Below are positions 26,120 through 37,903 of a stretch of DNA of 64,000 nt, in pieces. Both the position numbers and the translations under genes were made by a program. Each line of letters starts with the position of its first letter. The first letter of the stretch is position 1. This stretch comes from Lumnitzera littorea (Eukaryota; Streptophyta; Magnoliopsida; Myrtales; Combretaceae). The DNA lies in the NCBI GenBank assembly GCA_024138015.1, contig JAMXBB010000010.1, forward strand, positions 9,678,386 to 9,742,385, in the 5' to 3' direction. A model generated the notes under the pieces. That model was given only the letters and a program-made list of their open reading frames with translations. It was not told the origin of the DNA and ran no database searches.

Positions 26120-29100
26120 CATCTACGAAACTACTTAAATTGTGTACGAACAACTTCATATAAAGTCACGGTGTGAAATTATGGTACATGCATACATGAA
26201 ACATCCCAAACCAAAAGCGAGAAGTGATAAAATAAAATAAAAAAAGGGGTGGGATTTAAGTGCTTAGTTTAAGAAATGGAACTAAAGTTTAGTTTAGAAA
26301 AATTTAAGATTTTACAAATTTATGTTATTTTATTGGGATTGATGATTAATATTTGAATATCTACCCTAGCTATTTTTTTCTATATTTTATTTATTGAATA
26401 TTTGTTGTAAATATTACAATACTTTAAGAATAGTTTTATTTTATTCATTTATAGCAATATCTATTAATCATTATCATTTGATCTCCCTTGGTTTCTTCTT
26501 CCATTATAAGCCACCAAGATATCTCCATTTTATTTTCTTTTATTTATTTAACCCTTACTTCATTTTACCCCAATCTACCCTGTTAAAGGCCCATCCCACC
26601 AAAGATAATTGGAGGCCTTTTTTTATTTTACGATTCTATAAACCCTCATTACTCTTTCAGCTGCCACCCTGTATGCCAAATCAACCACCCTCATCCATTC
26701 TGCCTTTCATTTCACCATTCCATAGAAAATCTCATCGTTAGACAGAATGCGAAAGACGAGGACTAATAAAATCAACTTTAGAGTTCTCCGACATCATTTC
26801 TTGCTCCATTGAGCCACTGGTTCTTTGTCTTAGTTACCGTTCTGTTTTGCTTCCTGACTACCATTCTGGTGGAATCTTGATGTCCTACCTTGATTTGGAT
26901 ATCGTATCTCTAGTGACTAATCTCATTAACGAGTTAAGCTTAAGCATCCTTCTCCTTCGATTGAGCTTCACTCCAATCCTTGTTCCTGAGTTCTATTTTT
27001 GCCACCATTGTTTGCGATGACAACCTTAAGATTTTCAATTATCTTTAAGTTAATTTTGCTCTACTATAACTTCTAGAGCTTACTATTCTTCATGTAATGA
27101 GTGCATAAGAGCTACGAAACCTCGCTATTGTGACTACTATCCATAAATCTAAGTTTTCTTCATCTTCCGACTTGTTACATGGTCTTCTTAGTAGGTATTA
27201 TTTTTCAAGCGTCCCTTGTCTACGATTGCCGATAAGTTATCTACTCATTACATTGTGTCAACTCTGTTTCGTTTACTTACTTCTCATTTTGCTGTTGTTC
27301 TGTTGAGGATCTCCATTTGGCTTTTGTCTTTATGCATCTTTCCTCCAAAAATCCGACGAGACATTCGTTGCTTCACAAGCCTACTTGGTTTCGTCCTTTT
27401 GGTAAGGTAAATTTATTTCTTTTTCTTTTTATTTCTCATTTTTCGATTACACTATAAGGAGATTTGAGGATTTGTCATAATATATATATTAAGTAATGTT
27501 TATAACTTTATATGTTTTCAATGAACATGCCTATTATGGTAATAAACTATTATTATAACATTAATGAAGTTGTAACTTTATGCATTAATTTACTACAATT
27601 GATATCTAGCACTGTTTTGAATTATATTATATAATCATTATATCTTAAGTTCCAACTACTGATATATAATGATACTATAACTTTGCTCTCCATAAATAAT
27701 TTTATAATGACAATAGTGAAGTTGATAATAAAACCCCGTTGCGATACACATTATATTTGTATGATACTATGCCAAATACTCTATGATCTTCTAGTAAATG
27801 TGGTACAATATGATAGAATACCTATGTTTGCTATACTTTTTTTATAACGTTGAGACGAGGAATAATTCTGATTATGGGAATTATGAAAGTTAATGCCATG
27901 ATATTGTTTTACTCTAAATCTATTTTAGCATGTGGTCATCTTACTATAATATGCAAAGTGGCTAACATTTTGAACAAAAGTTAATTACAGGTTTTAAGAA
28001 TTGCGTTAAATTAACAAAGTTAGCAAGAGTAATAAATAGTAAATTAATAAAAGATTATAAATAATCATTGGATAAAGACTTATTTATTAATCATTCGATA
28101 ATTAATGCATCCTTGTTTATTCTTAATGTCAAATAGATTCGATTTTGAGTTTGGAGTATCTCTTTGGATGGGTGGTGTAAGCTTTTTCGTACGAGACTTA
28201 TAGTATTGGAGTTTCAATTAACGGTTTGGTTCGGCTATTCCAAGTACGTGGTGCTTCTTTATATGATTGTGCTTGTTAAGACTTGAATGTAATTAGACTA
28301 ATCTATATTTGACCTGAATTAATAGTTTACTGATTTTACTTGACCCACTTGCTCTAAGGGCCCGCAGTAGTAGTTCCTTAGAGGAGCAACCGCTAATCAT
28401 GTATGAGGTTTCCTTAATAGACTTTCATATGTGATGATACAGCTAAAATATTAGGTTTATGGGCGTAAAAGACTTAAAGGAAAGCATATAATTATATCTA
28501 CCTCTGTATGTGAGTAAAGACCAAATGTGGTAGGGTTATAAATACTCTTTTGTTGTTATGTTGGTCTAATGTAAGATTACTAAACTACTGTTCATATTAT
28601 TCTATTATATTTGCATTCTTGCATATGATCAATCTAACTTAGCATGCATATGTGTTTGTACATTCGTACTAGGCTTTAGCTCATTCTTTTCTTTTTCATG
28701 TACTGGATCTGAGGACTATTTTGTTTATTAGGAGATGTATATTGATGATATTCAAGAGGAGGATGAAGTCGAGTATCTATATTTCTATGATGACTAGGAT
28801 ATGGTGATATCTATTTTTACTGGTGGTTTATGTTATATTGAGGAATTTATATTTTGAGTAGATGAACTCCTTTCTGATATTTGAAGATTTAGTTATTTGA
28901 CTTATCTTATATTTTTTATTGTAAATCGAGACACTTCCGAACTCTGTTGGATGTTTCAGGTTTATATGAGATTATATGTGAATGCAGTTTCCTACTCACT
29001 TGTGGATTTTTATATATTATGTGGTATGATTCTTAATGTTTATGATTTGTGGACTTAGGAGCCTTATATGCTCCGAACTAGCCGAGATATGTGGTAAGTT

Positions 29101-30190
29101 GTAACGTCTATTTACATATTTTGGTACAATATGTAGATTTTGGTCTATGTTCTTATTATCAAAATATGTACAAATATATAAATTATAGTGCAATATTTAG
29201 TTCCGGTACATGCTCCCGTTACTAGATCTGCATATTTGTATTAAAATCCTTATATATGTACCATCAACTTCGTATAATAAAGTGACTCATATGCAATTTA
29301 ATGCAGGATAAGGTCGTCTATCTTGCGCCACATTATCCCTCCAATTCGCGTGCTGCTGCCATTCTCTTGGACAACTCTTTTGCATTTGTTTTTAGCATAT
29401 TATTTCGTGAAGGCAGCAACTTAATCTTATATTGCCAAGAGAAAAAGAGAAAAAAAGAAAAAAAAAATTCAAATCAATATTTAGAAATTACTACTACGTG
29501 TTTTTTGCACACTTTCTTTAAGGTAAATTACTTGCACCATGAGCTTTTTCTTCTACTTGTAATTTTTTATATAAAATTTTTTACTTCATTGCTGGTTGGT
29601 GAATTTGAGTTGTAAATTTAGAATTTTATGTCGATTGATGTTACATCTCTTGAACTGATTGTAACTCATAATTTGTTTTTCATTTCTAATTATGAAATTT
29701 GCAATAAATTTGACTACTTTAGAGGAATATAATTCCAATCTTTGTTCCTTTTGCTATAAATATAGTAGTTTTATATAATTAGTATATATTTCTTAAGTAA
29801 TCGTAATAGATGGTTGGTTTTAGTTATGTGATTTTATTTTGCAATAACAACTATTTTTTTATAAGGTCTGAAGGGATGCAACAATAACCTGTAAATTTTT
29901 TTTTTTCAAATATCATAATATTATAACTTTAAGGAAATGAGGAATCAAACTTAGTTCGCTTAAAAAATTAATGCTCGTACTATTAAATTATAATAGTTTT
30001 AGTAATAATACCATGTGACTCATTTTATAGGATATAGATGATTTTTTTTTTTTTTTTGGGTTTCCGTTTATAAATTTGTGAAAACATTACTAATTATCTT
30101 TGTGTATATGTTTTCATTTCCAAAATCCCATGATTCACAATCAAACGGTTATTGTTTTCCTTTATATCGAAGAACACACTATTTTAAATT
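26120..30190. other. Intergenic AT-rich DNA, no gene recognised
   Basis: Nothing coding or structured could be recognised. The frames at 26394-26741 and 29301-29615 are open by chance composition (Phe/Leu/Ser or Lys runs) with no conserved motif. T-rich homopolymers occur near 29901 and 30043-30057. Confidence 0.5.
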
Positions 30191-30199
30191 CAAATAGCA

Positions 30200-30434
30200 A
30201 GCATCATATCACTCAAATCCTAGGAAGTAATACTGAATATTGGAATTATAAAATAAGAAATATCTCTCAAATCCGAGGAAGTAATACTGAAAATTGGAAT
30301 TATAAAATAAGAAATACCACATAGGTTTTTTTCAATGAGAACCTCTAAATAAATACATAATATGATGTTCAAACCCATAAATAGAGTTGATTGTAATATA
30401 AAAAACAAACTAGATGCATAATTAAGGCTCCTCA
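30200..30434. repeat. Direct repeat, left copy (partner at 32044-32222)
   Basis: The segment CATCATATCACTCAAATCC through GGCTCCTCAT is repeated in diverged form at 32044-32222. This left copy contains an extra internal tandem duplication of 54 bp (30212-30265 and 30266-30319) that the right copy lacks. The two copies bracket the trinucleotide-core element and a LINE fragment. No gene content. Confidence 0.8.
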
Positions 30435-30529
30435 TTTTTTTTTTCCAATAAGCATTTCATTGCATTCGAAGTGAAAACAACTAGTACATAAGTTTATGAA
30501 GCAGCAACATGATAAATTAAGAGCAATTC

Positions 30530-31328
30530 ACTTATGGCACATTCGTTTCATGGAATTGGGATTCTATTCCCTTTTTATTCCTTATTACAACGTTCACTTA
30601 GTTTTTTATTATGGAATTATAATTCTATATGAATATCTATTCAAGTAATAGGGATTCTTTAATTGAATTAAGGAATTATGATCCTCACTACTACCACCAC
30701 TGCTATTATTACCACCACCGCTGCTATTACTGTTGTCGCCGCTGCTGTCGCTACTATTGGCGTCGCTACCACAACTGTCACCACCACCACCACTACCACC
30801 GACATTACTACCATAGTAGTCGCCGCCACCACTGTCATTACTACCACCACTATAACTGCTAATATTACCATTGCTACCGCCGTTAATCATTGTAGCCACA
30901 GTCATTGCTATGCCACTACTACCATACTACTACTGTTGCCACCACTACTAGTCACTATAGTCACCACCACTACCACCATCATCACCATCGTTACTACTGT
31001 CGTCACTAGCACCACTAACCACAGTAACATCGTAGCTACCACTACCATTACCACTATTAATCACTACTATCATCATCACCATCATCGTTGCTGTCGCCAT
31101 TACTGCCAATCGCTACTACTACTACCGCCAATCGCCATTGCTACCGCTGTCGCCGCCATCGCCGTAGGACTAGTTAATAAAATAAATGGATTGAAGATAA
31201 TTTAGTAATTAAAGTTATATTTCATGTCATTCTTAAATTGCTTATAAATCTAACTAAACAAAGTAATATGTATTACACTCTTATTCTATTCCTTATAGAA
31301 TTCTACGAAGTGAACGAGCTATTAAAGG
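30530..31328. mobile_element. Transposon-like element with trinucleotide core, copy 1
   Basis: The edges (30530-30680 and 31170-31328) match, in inverted orientation, the edges of a second copy at 39888-40436. Shared wording includes ATTCCCTTTTTATTC and CAAGTAATAGGGATTCTT on one side and AAATTGCTTATAAATCTAACTAAAC-like wording on the other. The ends form imperfect terminal inverted repeats of about 25 bp around TTCATTTCATGGAAT. Between them lies about 490 bp (30680-31166) of three-base periodic DNA built of ACC, ACT, ATT, GTC and GCC. There is no transposase, so it is non-autonomous. The superfamily is unresolved because no clear target duplication was found. Confidence 0.7.
30680..31166. repeat. 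Trinucleotide-periodic core of element copy 1
   Basis: A long imperfect (ACC/ATT/GTC)n tract. Several frames on both strands stay open through it, giving Thr/Ile, Tyr/His, Val or Ser/Gly-rich translations, including one plus-strand frame of 175 codons (30678-31205). These follow from the three-base period and are not evidence of a gene. Confidence 0.9.
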
Positions 31329-31329
31329 G

Positions 31330-32010
31330 CTTGGAGGATTTAACTCTTAGAAATACATGCACAAGCCCTTTTTGCCTTCGTTTTCCAACCAATCGGCACG
31401 TTTGTTACACTCTCAACTAACTAGAAATACAAGCTAAGAAAGACAATTTCAATGTACAAATATCTGAAACTATTGCAAATAAGAACCAGCAACTTGAAAC
31501 TTGTTGAACACAACTGAAAACAACAGCCAAATTCATTTCAACCACTATTATCTACCAACCTTTGGATCGAGCTAAAACCAATGCTTCCCTAATTAATTCA
31601 ACCTCAACAACTACAAAATCAACTACTCGAATCACTCTATAGACAACCACCATCATCATACCGGAGGCATTCCTCACCAGTGCACCAATACCTACACTGC
31701 AATCCACTCTATTAAAGGCCCCATCACAATTGATCTTAACATACTCTTCCTCAAGTGGCTTCCAATTCTATTGTGATTTAACTAAACAAAGTTGTTTCTT
31801 ACAACTCTTCCCTAATACGGTACTTTGATATTCATAAATTGCAATTTTGATAAGTGTGATTAACCCAATCGAATTTAGCAACTTCCTATTGAAAATACAA
31901 TCACATTGGTGTTTCCACAAATAATATAGAGTATAACCTATCTCACCAAAGAAACACTTCATCTCTTCTTCATACAAACTCACTGAATTCCTTAAGAACA
32001 ACATCCATCT
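31330..32010 (-). pseudogene. LINE 3' fragment (RNase H-like domain)
   Basis: On the minus strand the order is a YYLWKHQCDCIFNRK stretch (near 31920), then WKPLEEEYVKINCDGAF (near 31755) followed by GIGALVRNASG and an EVELIREALVLARSKGW stretch (near 31590). This is the RNase H-like module at the end of plant LINE ORF2 (W..P....K.N.DGA, G.G...R...G, EA...REAL..A). A late NVPIGWKTKAKRA near 31390 corresponds to the family's N..AD.LA region. Stops follow the domain and frames shift, so this is a dead 3' end. Confidence 0.75.
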
Positions 32011-32043
32011 ATCTATAGATGAAATTTCAACTATATTATAGCA

Positions 32044-32222
32044 ACATCATATCACTTGAATCCTAGGAAGTAATACTAAAAATTGGAATTATAAAATAGG
32101 AAACAACACATAGTTTCTTTCAGTGAAAAACCTTTAAATAAATACACAATATGATATTTAAACCTGTAAATAGAGTTGATTGTAATATAAAATTGAATCA
32201 AATGCAGAATTATGGCTCCTCA
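32044..32222. repeat. Direct repeat, right copy (partner at 30200-30434)
   Basis: CATCATATCACTTGAATCC through GGCTCCTCATG matches the left copy with scattered substitutions and without the 54-bp internal duplication. The spacing between copies is about 1.6 kb. Confidence 0.8.
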
Positions 32223-32229
32223 TGTTTGA

Positions 32230-33930
32230 GGGTTATTTTTCGAGCATAAGTTATTTTACATTTGAAGATTTTGTTTATTGCCTAGATTATTATAGCTTAG
32301 CATTATAAATATTGGTCTCCTAATAAGATTAAATTAGGTTTGAATCCCCTTTTTCCTAAGTTATAATATTGTAATGATATTTGGTAAAAAAAAGAAAAAG
32401 AAAAAGAAAAATAAGATTTGTTCATTTTTTTTAATGGAACAAGATTTAATTTTTCAATGAAATATATTTCATACATGAAATTTTGGGATCCTTTCATGTA
32501 GAACCCCTTTATGCTATAAGATTTAACTGTCGATTACTAATTTCCTTGCATGAATAGTTCTATATGTACATGCATCTACAAGTACCATTTTTATAAAATC
32601 GCTACAATAACATGTGATATCAGGAAAAAAAAAATCTAGAAATAGGGATTTCTTATTAATGATATCACTGAAAATCAGTTTAAAACCTTCAGTCATAGTG
32701 ATATAAATCTACAACGACAGATTAATGATAATTCTGTGAATATAATGAAATTTGAAAAAAAAATTTCCAAAAGATATAACATCATTTAATTCTATAGTAT
32801 TCGATACAAAATGCAATTTGAAAGGTATGAATTTTATGACATTATGGTCAAGTCATATTATATCCATTTAACCTTCCGACTATCATTGTGTGTTTATCAC
32901 TCTAATCAACCTTGTCATAAAATTCGTTATATTGATATGTCTTGTTATTGCTTATTTTTGTAATCGATCACAAGCTCTACTATGTAGCATATAAAATGTG
33001 GCTACTAAGATTATAAGCTATCTTATAATAATGTACGTGTATTTATACCATTTTCAGTTCTATCGTTGTTTTATATAATACAAGTTGCACATATAATATT
33101 CCTTTTCTATCTTCTGTAGGTACGATAGAGTATGATTGATTTATTCTTAGTACACTTATCATCATAGGTGCATGTTCACTAGTAATTTTATAAATAAATA
33201 TGTACGTGAAAGTGGCCCTATTTGGAGATGTATCTTTATTAAAAAGAAAAAAAAGTCATCATCCAACATAAAACTTACAAAAATCCAAAATTGACATCAA
33301 ATAACAATCAACGACAAATAAAACATCGATTCATACCAAAAAAGAAAAAATAAACGAAGCCCTAAAATAAAATACAAAGAAAGGAAGATTCTTTAAGTTA
33401 GGAGATTCCTGCTTTCTAATCATTGTTTACAAGTGGGATGATAAGGTTCGGTTGTGAATGCTACTCAAATTTACTTAAGCACTCAAAGTAAGGGATATGT
33501 TGCATTTTCATCTACATGTTGTAGGATATCTTCGGTAAAGATATTATCAAGTGAGCTGCAATACCCTACGGATTCGAGTTTTTGTAGGTTTAGTGGATAT
33601 ATAAGCCATGATATGATCCTTCACTTACTTCCTAGTATATAGACATGACGCAGATCAACACAATAGCAAATTATCAAATCGCTTACACTCAACTCATACT
33701 ATGAAAAGCTTGATTTGGACTCGAAGACCTATGTTCAAAGTAGTATATCAACAATTTCCTTTATAATATGATATGATGTATACAATCTATTAGCAAGTAT
33801 AGCAAAAAGGTCAAATACTTAATTTCATCAGGTAGCACTACAATTTTTATTCCCAACAGATTAAGGTATTACAAGTTGACTAATACCAACTCTACAGGTA
33901 ACCCAGAAAAACCATACACTTCAGAGACAT
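32230..33930. other. Intergenic, no gene recognised
   Basis: AT-rich DNA with no recognisable gene. The part nearest 33900 may hold the decayed leucine-rich repeat end of the adjacent NLR pseudogene, but no clear repeat could be read there. Confidence 0.4.
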
Positions 33931-33940
33931 ATCAAGAACC

Positions 33941-35235
33941 TTAAAGCCTGCATATAATCGAAAACCCCCTTGGCAATGTCTCTACCTTAGTTTCATTATT
34001 CGCTAATGTTACGAAACTAAAGCATATCGATAGTTTCATAACACGGTTAATTCCAAAACCATGCAAGGGTACCCTTTCAGCTTCGTTTAGGGCAATAATG
34101 CTCGCCATCTTCTTCTTCCATATTGTGATTTTGTTTTTCATTTTTCCCTATGCTCATAAGTTAGCCACAAAGCCAAGTCACCGAACACATCAAGCATCTT
34201 AACCTCTTTATTTACATTTCGACCACTTTTCAACAAACATGTTCAAACTCTCAATGACAAATTCACCCTTAAGCCGTGCTGCGTATGTACGATTTGTATC
34301 AAATAGGACTCCCTCCCTAATGATTTTCAATATTGTAAACCTTAAGAGAGCTCTATAAAAAAAGCATTATCGAGGGTTTGAATCTTTTCAAGCTATGGCA
34401 ACAGTGCTCAAGTATTATATAAACACCGTCTACCATTCTTACCATTCTTGAAAGCTATAATGGATAGCCCTCAAAAACATTTAATGCATGCTCCCACTCT
34501 CAAGGATTCTTCTTTATTTCCATACCTTGCCAAATGGTAATAACAATCAAGGGCAAACCTTTGTATTCTTGAAAATTGTCCCGTTTGGTTGATTTTATAA
34601 GGATAGAATGGAATAGCTATTCATATCAAATAGCTATTCATACATTTGGATAGATGAATAGCTATTTTATGAAATTCCTATTGCTAAAAATTAAAAAATT
34701 GCAATTTATTTATAGGACTAAGAGAATAGTCATTCTTTGATTTTTTATAGCATACTTTCATATTTATTCATGTTATCTCAAGATGATCGTAAAAAAAATA
34801 GCTATCACTTGCTTATTCTATTCTTGAAAGATTATGATTCAATTCCTACCTTCTTCCATTTCGTAAATCAAAGTTCCAAATTTTAGGAAATTCAAATGCA
34901 AATTTATATTAGCTTGACTAACTTTCTCTTCACATAACTCTAGTGCTTGCTTTGATGACAAACACTTTGCTCTGAGTCCCTCATTAGCTTCCATTTCACC
35001 ACATAATTCTTTGAATTGTCATAAACACTATTTTGAATCCATCTTTTAGACTAGGAGTATGAATTTTGATTTTAGCTAGGTCTAGTCTCTCCCATATGTC
35101 ATTTATCAACAACACAAACTTCTTCTTGTTTAAGACTCTACATAAATTTGTAGCTCTCCCATCTTCATAATGATTACTCCACATATGCCATGGTTTTGTT
35201 TGGTTTGGTTTAAGGGTCCAACTGAATCTAAACAT
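33941..35235 (-). pseudogene. CC-NBS-LRR (RPS5-like NLR) resistance-gene pseudogene
   Basis: Minus-strand relic of the nucleotide-binding part of a plant NLR immune receptor. From high to low coordinates: NKKKFVLLINDIWERLDLAK (kinase-2 region, near 35120), a FKIVFMTIQR stretch (RNBS-B-like, near 35010), GEMEAN...KCLSSKQALELCEEKV (near 34950), KGLPLIVIT (GLPL motif, near 34545), KNP.EWEHALNVF (near 34500), and MLDVFGDLALWLTYEH (MHD-type region, near 34170), then a decayed start of the repeat domain (33941-34141). The P-loop and coiled coil are missing; a repeat-like AT-rich tract begins at about 35200. There is a frameshift near 34998, several stops, and a short insertion at 34575-34818. It cannot make a receptor. 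Confidence 0.85.
34575..34818. mobile_element. MITE-like insertion in the NLR pseudogene
   Basis: The NLR reading is interrupted just before the GLPL motif by 244 bp that resemble no NLR sequence. TATTCTTGAAA occurs exactly at both edges (34564-34574 and 34819-34829), fitting an 11-bp target duplication inside the NLR coding sequence. The insert contains repeated GGAATAGCTATTC-like words and shares phrases with 50375-50590 (GACTAAGAGAATAG versus AACTAAGGAAATAG; a TATTTTCATATT-like end). No clear terminal inverted repeat was found. Confidence 0.6.
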
Positions 35236-35239
35236 AGTT

Positions 35240-37867
35240 GAAATGGTTTTTTTTATACCTCTTATGAACTATTGCTTTTAACAGTTTAAATTTATGAATT
35301 AGACTACTTCTATGCAATTTGGTTTAATTCAGTTTAGTCTAGTTCAAATCACTTTTAAAAACACATAATTGCTTTAATTATATTTCGCTATTCATAATAC
35401 TTATATATAAGTATAATTTTTATAAGTACAATTTCATGTAAGATCTTAAGTAAAAAAATTTAACAAATAGATTATAATAGCAAATGGGCATATCAAAAGC
35501 AAAAGAATTATGCATAACAATTTCCCTCAAATAAGTTTAATTTGCTAATCAAATTTATCTTATAAATTCCCTAATAGATCATCTACAAAATTTAATAAGC
35601 AAGTCGAGAGGAGAAAAATATAGTAAATTTATAAAACCTTAGGTTTTGATGATCTAGGGATTGGTGAGAGACTGAGAAATGAAAGTAGGATAGTGAGAGT
35701 GTAAGGAATCAAGATTGAAGGAATTCCATGAAGGAGTAAACTAAGAGTAAGAACATAATCTGACGTGAAAGTTAAGCATGAGAGTGAAATGAAGGATAAG
35801 TGGAGGCGTTGAGAATTGGGAGACTAAGAGTTAATGTGTTGGAGTTAGGAAGTTAGGGTTAGGTTTCTTTTTCTATTCTCTACCATATAGGTTTTATGGT
35901 TAGACTTAGCTTATTGGCATTCGAAAAGTAAAACATGCTGCTTCATTTTTCTTGAAGTATGAAGTTGTTCGATTCAAGTTAAATAGTCAAATTGAATCAA
36001 ACCACGAAATAATCTAAAATTTGAAATAACTATATTTTCAAATTCGATTTGATTGGATTCAATGAATAGCCTTAATGTTAGTTGCACTTTGTGCTTGTGA
36101 ACCCATTAATTTCACATGTCATACTTACATTAGTTATTTATTTGCGTGTCATACTTGGATGACCCATATAAAAAATGGAAATGTAATGTATTCTTGAATT
36201 ATGAATTTGCATTTTAAAGGAAAAATTATAATTTATAATTACTTATGCTCGCATGACTCATATGAAAAGTGTAAAGATAAAATAATCCTTATTCATGCTA
36301 CTTGATTCCAAATGGTGTGAATTTACCATTAATGAAGAGAAAAATGTTTTAAATGATGCAGATTGAGAAGAAATTTATAATATATAAACATCATTTGATT
36401 GACATACTTTTATGATACAATATTGGATAAATTATTTAGCTCATGATTTGGTTTTGCATATTTGCCAAAGTTATTAGACAAAAACACCTTGAGATATTGG
36501 CCTAAATTTTATGTCATATAGTTGGTGATATAAAAATCTATTACACATTACATAATAAATATATATATTTTTGGAAGTTCAAAAATAATCTTACACTGAA
36601 TTCCAAAATCATAATATTGAACTTTATTGTAATCTTTAACATGAATAATCAAATTTTTTGTTTTTTGTAATTTTCAGTCAAAAAATTTCATATTCGGTAT
36701 TGTATAGACCAAGCATGGTACAAGAGATTTTATTAATCAAATGCTATCATAATATAAATATAAAAAATATAGATTTTTTTAAGTTTAAATAAAGGATGGA
36801 CATTATAGTACATAATATCTATAAATAAGTACGTATGCATTTAAATTCAAACAAAGAATATACTTATGATAAAGTTAATAGCATAACATTTTGTTAATGA
36901 CATACTCGGAATGCAAAATATACTTTGTCTTTTTCTTAATTTATATCTTATCTATATCATATTTGTATCTTATCTTATATTATTTATATTTGTTATATAT
37001 CTAATTTGCATCTAATTAAAATATTACAATTAGAAAACTATTTCATTCGTATCTTATATGTTTTCATTTTATAATCGAAAATGTAAATAATCTTACTAAA
37101 CTTTGACTTAAGCTTAGATAGACTTCTTAAACTTTCAAATTATGCTTTAAGATTCCCTAAATTTTGATAAATTAGTAAATCCCTATAAGTTGAAAATAAC
37201 CTTCTAGACTTTGATAAATTTGCAAATTTCCATAAGTTGAAAATAGTTCCACAAACTTTGATTTTGATATGGAAACGCCTCTTAAACTTATTAATATGCT
37301 TTAAGACCTGATAGATTTTGACCATAGTTTGACTTTTCTTAACTAAAAAGGAAATGTCTCTTGTGAGAAAAAAATTTAATAATATTAACATGCCACGTAG
37401 ATTAATAAGTGGCTTATAAGTATCAATAATATTTAAATACTTAAAAATGAAGAAATTACTTTTTGAAAAAGTATTAATTATGTATCTATGTATTAAAATT
37501 TTATTAATATTTATACGTCACTCATTAATCCATATAGCATATTAATATTACAGAATCCTCCTCTTATGATGATGATTTATCAAAGTTTAAAGGGATGATT
37601 TGTAACAATTGAAAGATTATAGAGTAAATCAGCATATAGATCCAAGTTTGGGGAGGTTATTATAATTTTATCTATTTTATAATTACGATGAAAATAGTGA
37701 CCAAAGCATGGGAATTGGAAGTAAACATTGTCGTACTTAAAATGTTTAAAAATGTATATTTTATATATTAAAAAAATATATTTTAATTGGTTTTCTCTTT
37801 TAGGAATGAATAAAATAAAGATAAAAAATTTTAACTTTATAGAAACATGCTAGTTATTTAACTTAAT

Positions 37868-37903
<36 letters not shown>

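Noticed and set aside
26394..26741. 115-codon open frame
   Set aside because: Phe/Pro/Leu-rich composition typical of pyrimidine-rich non-coding DNA; no motif or splice structure.
30678..31205. 175-codon Thr/Ile-rich open frame
   Set aside because: It is a by-product of a three-base periodic repeat that is open in several frames on both strands; no start context or conserved protein pattern.
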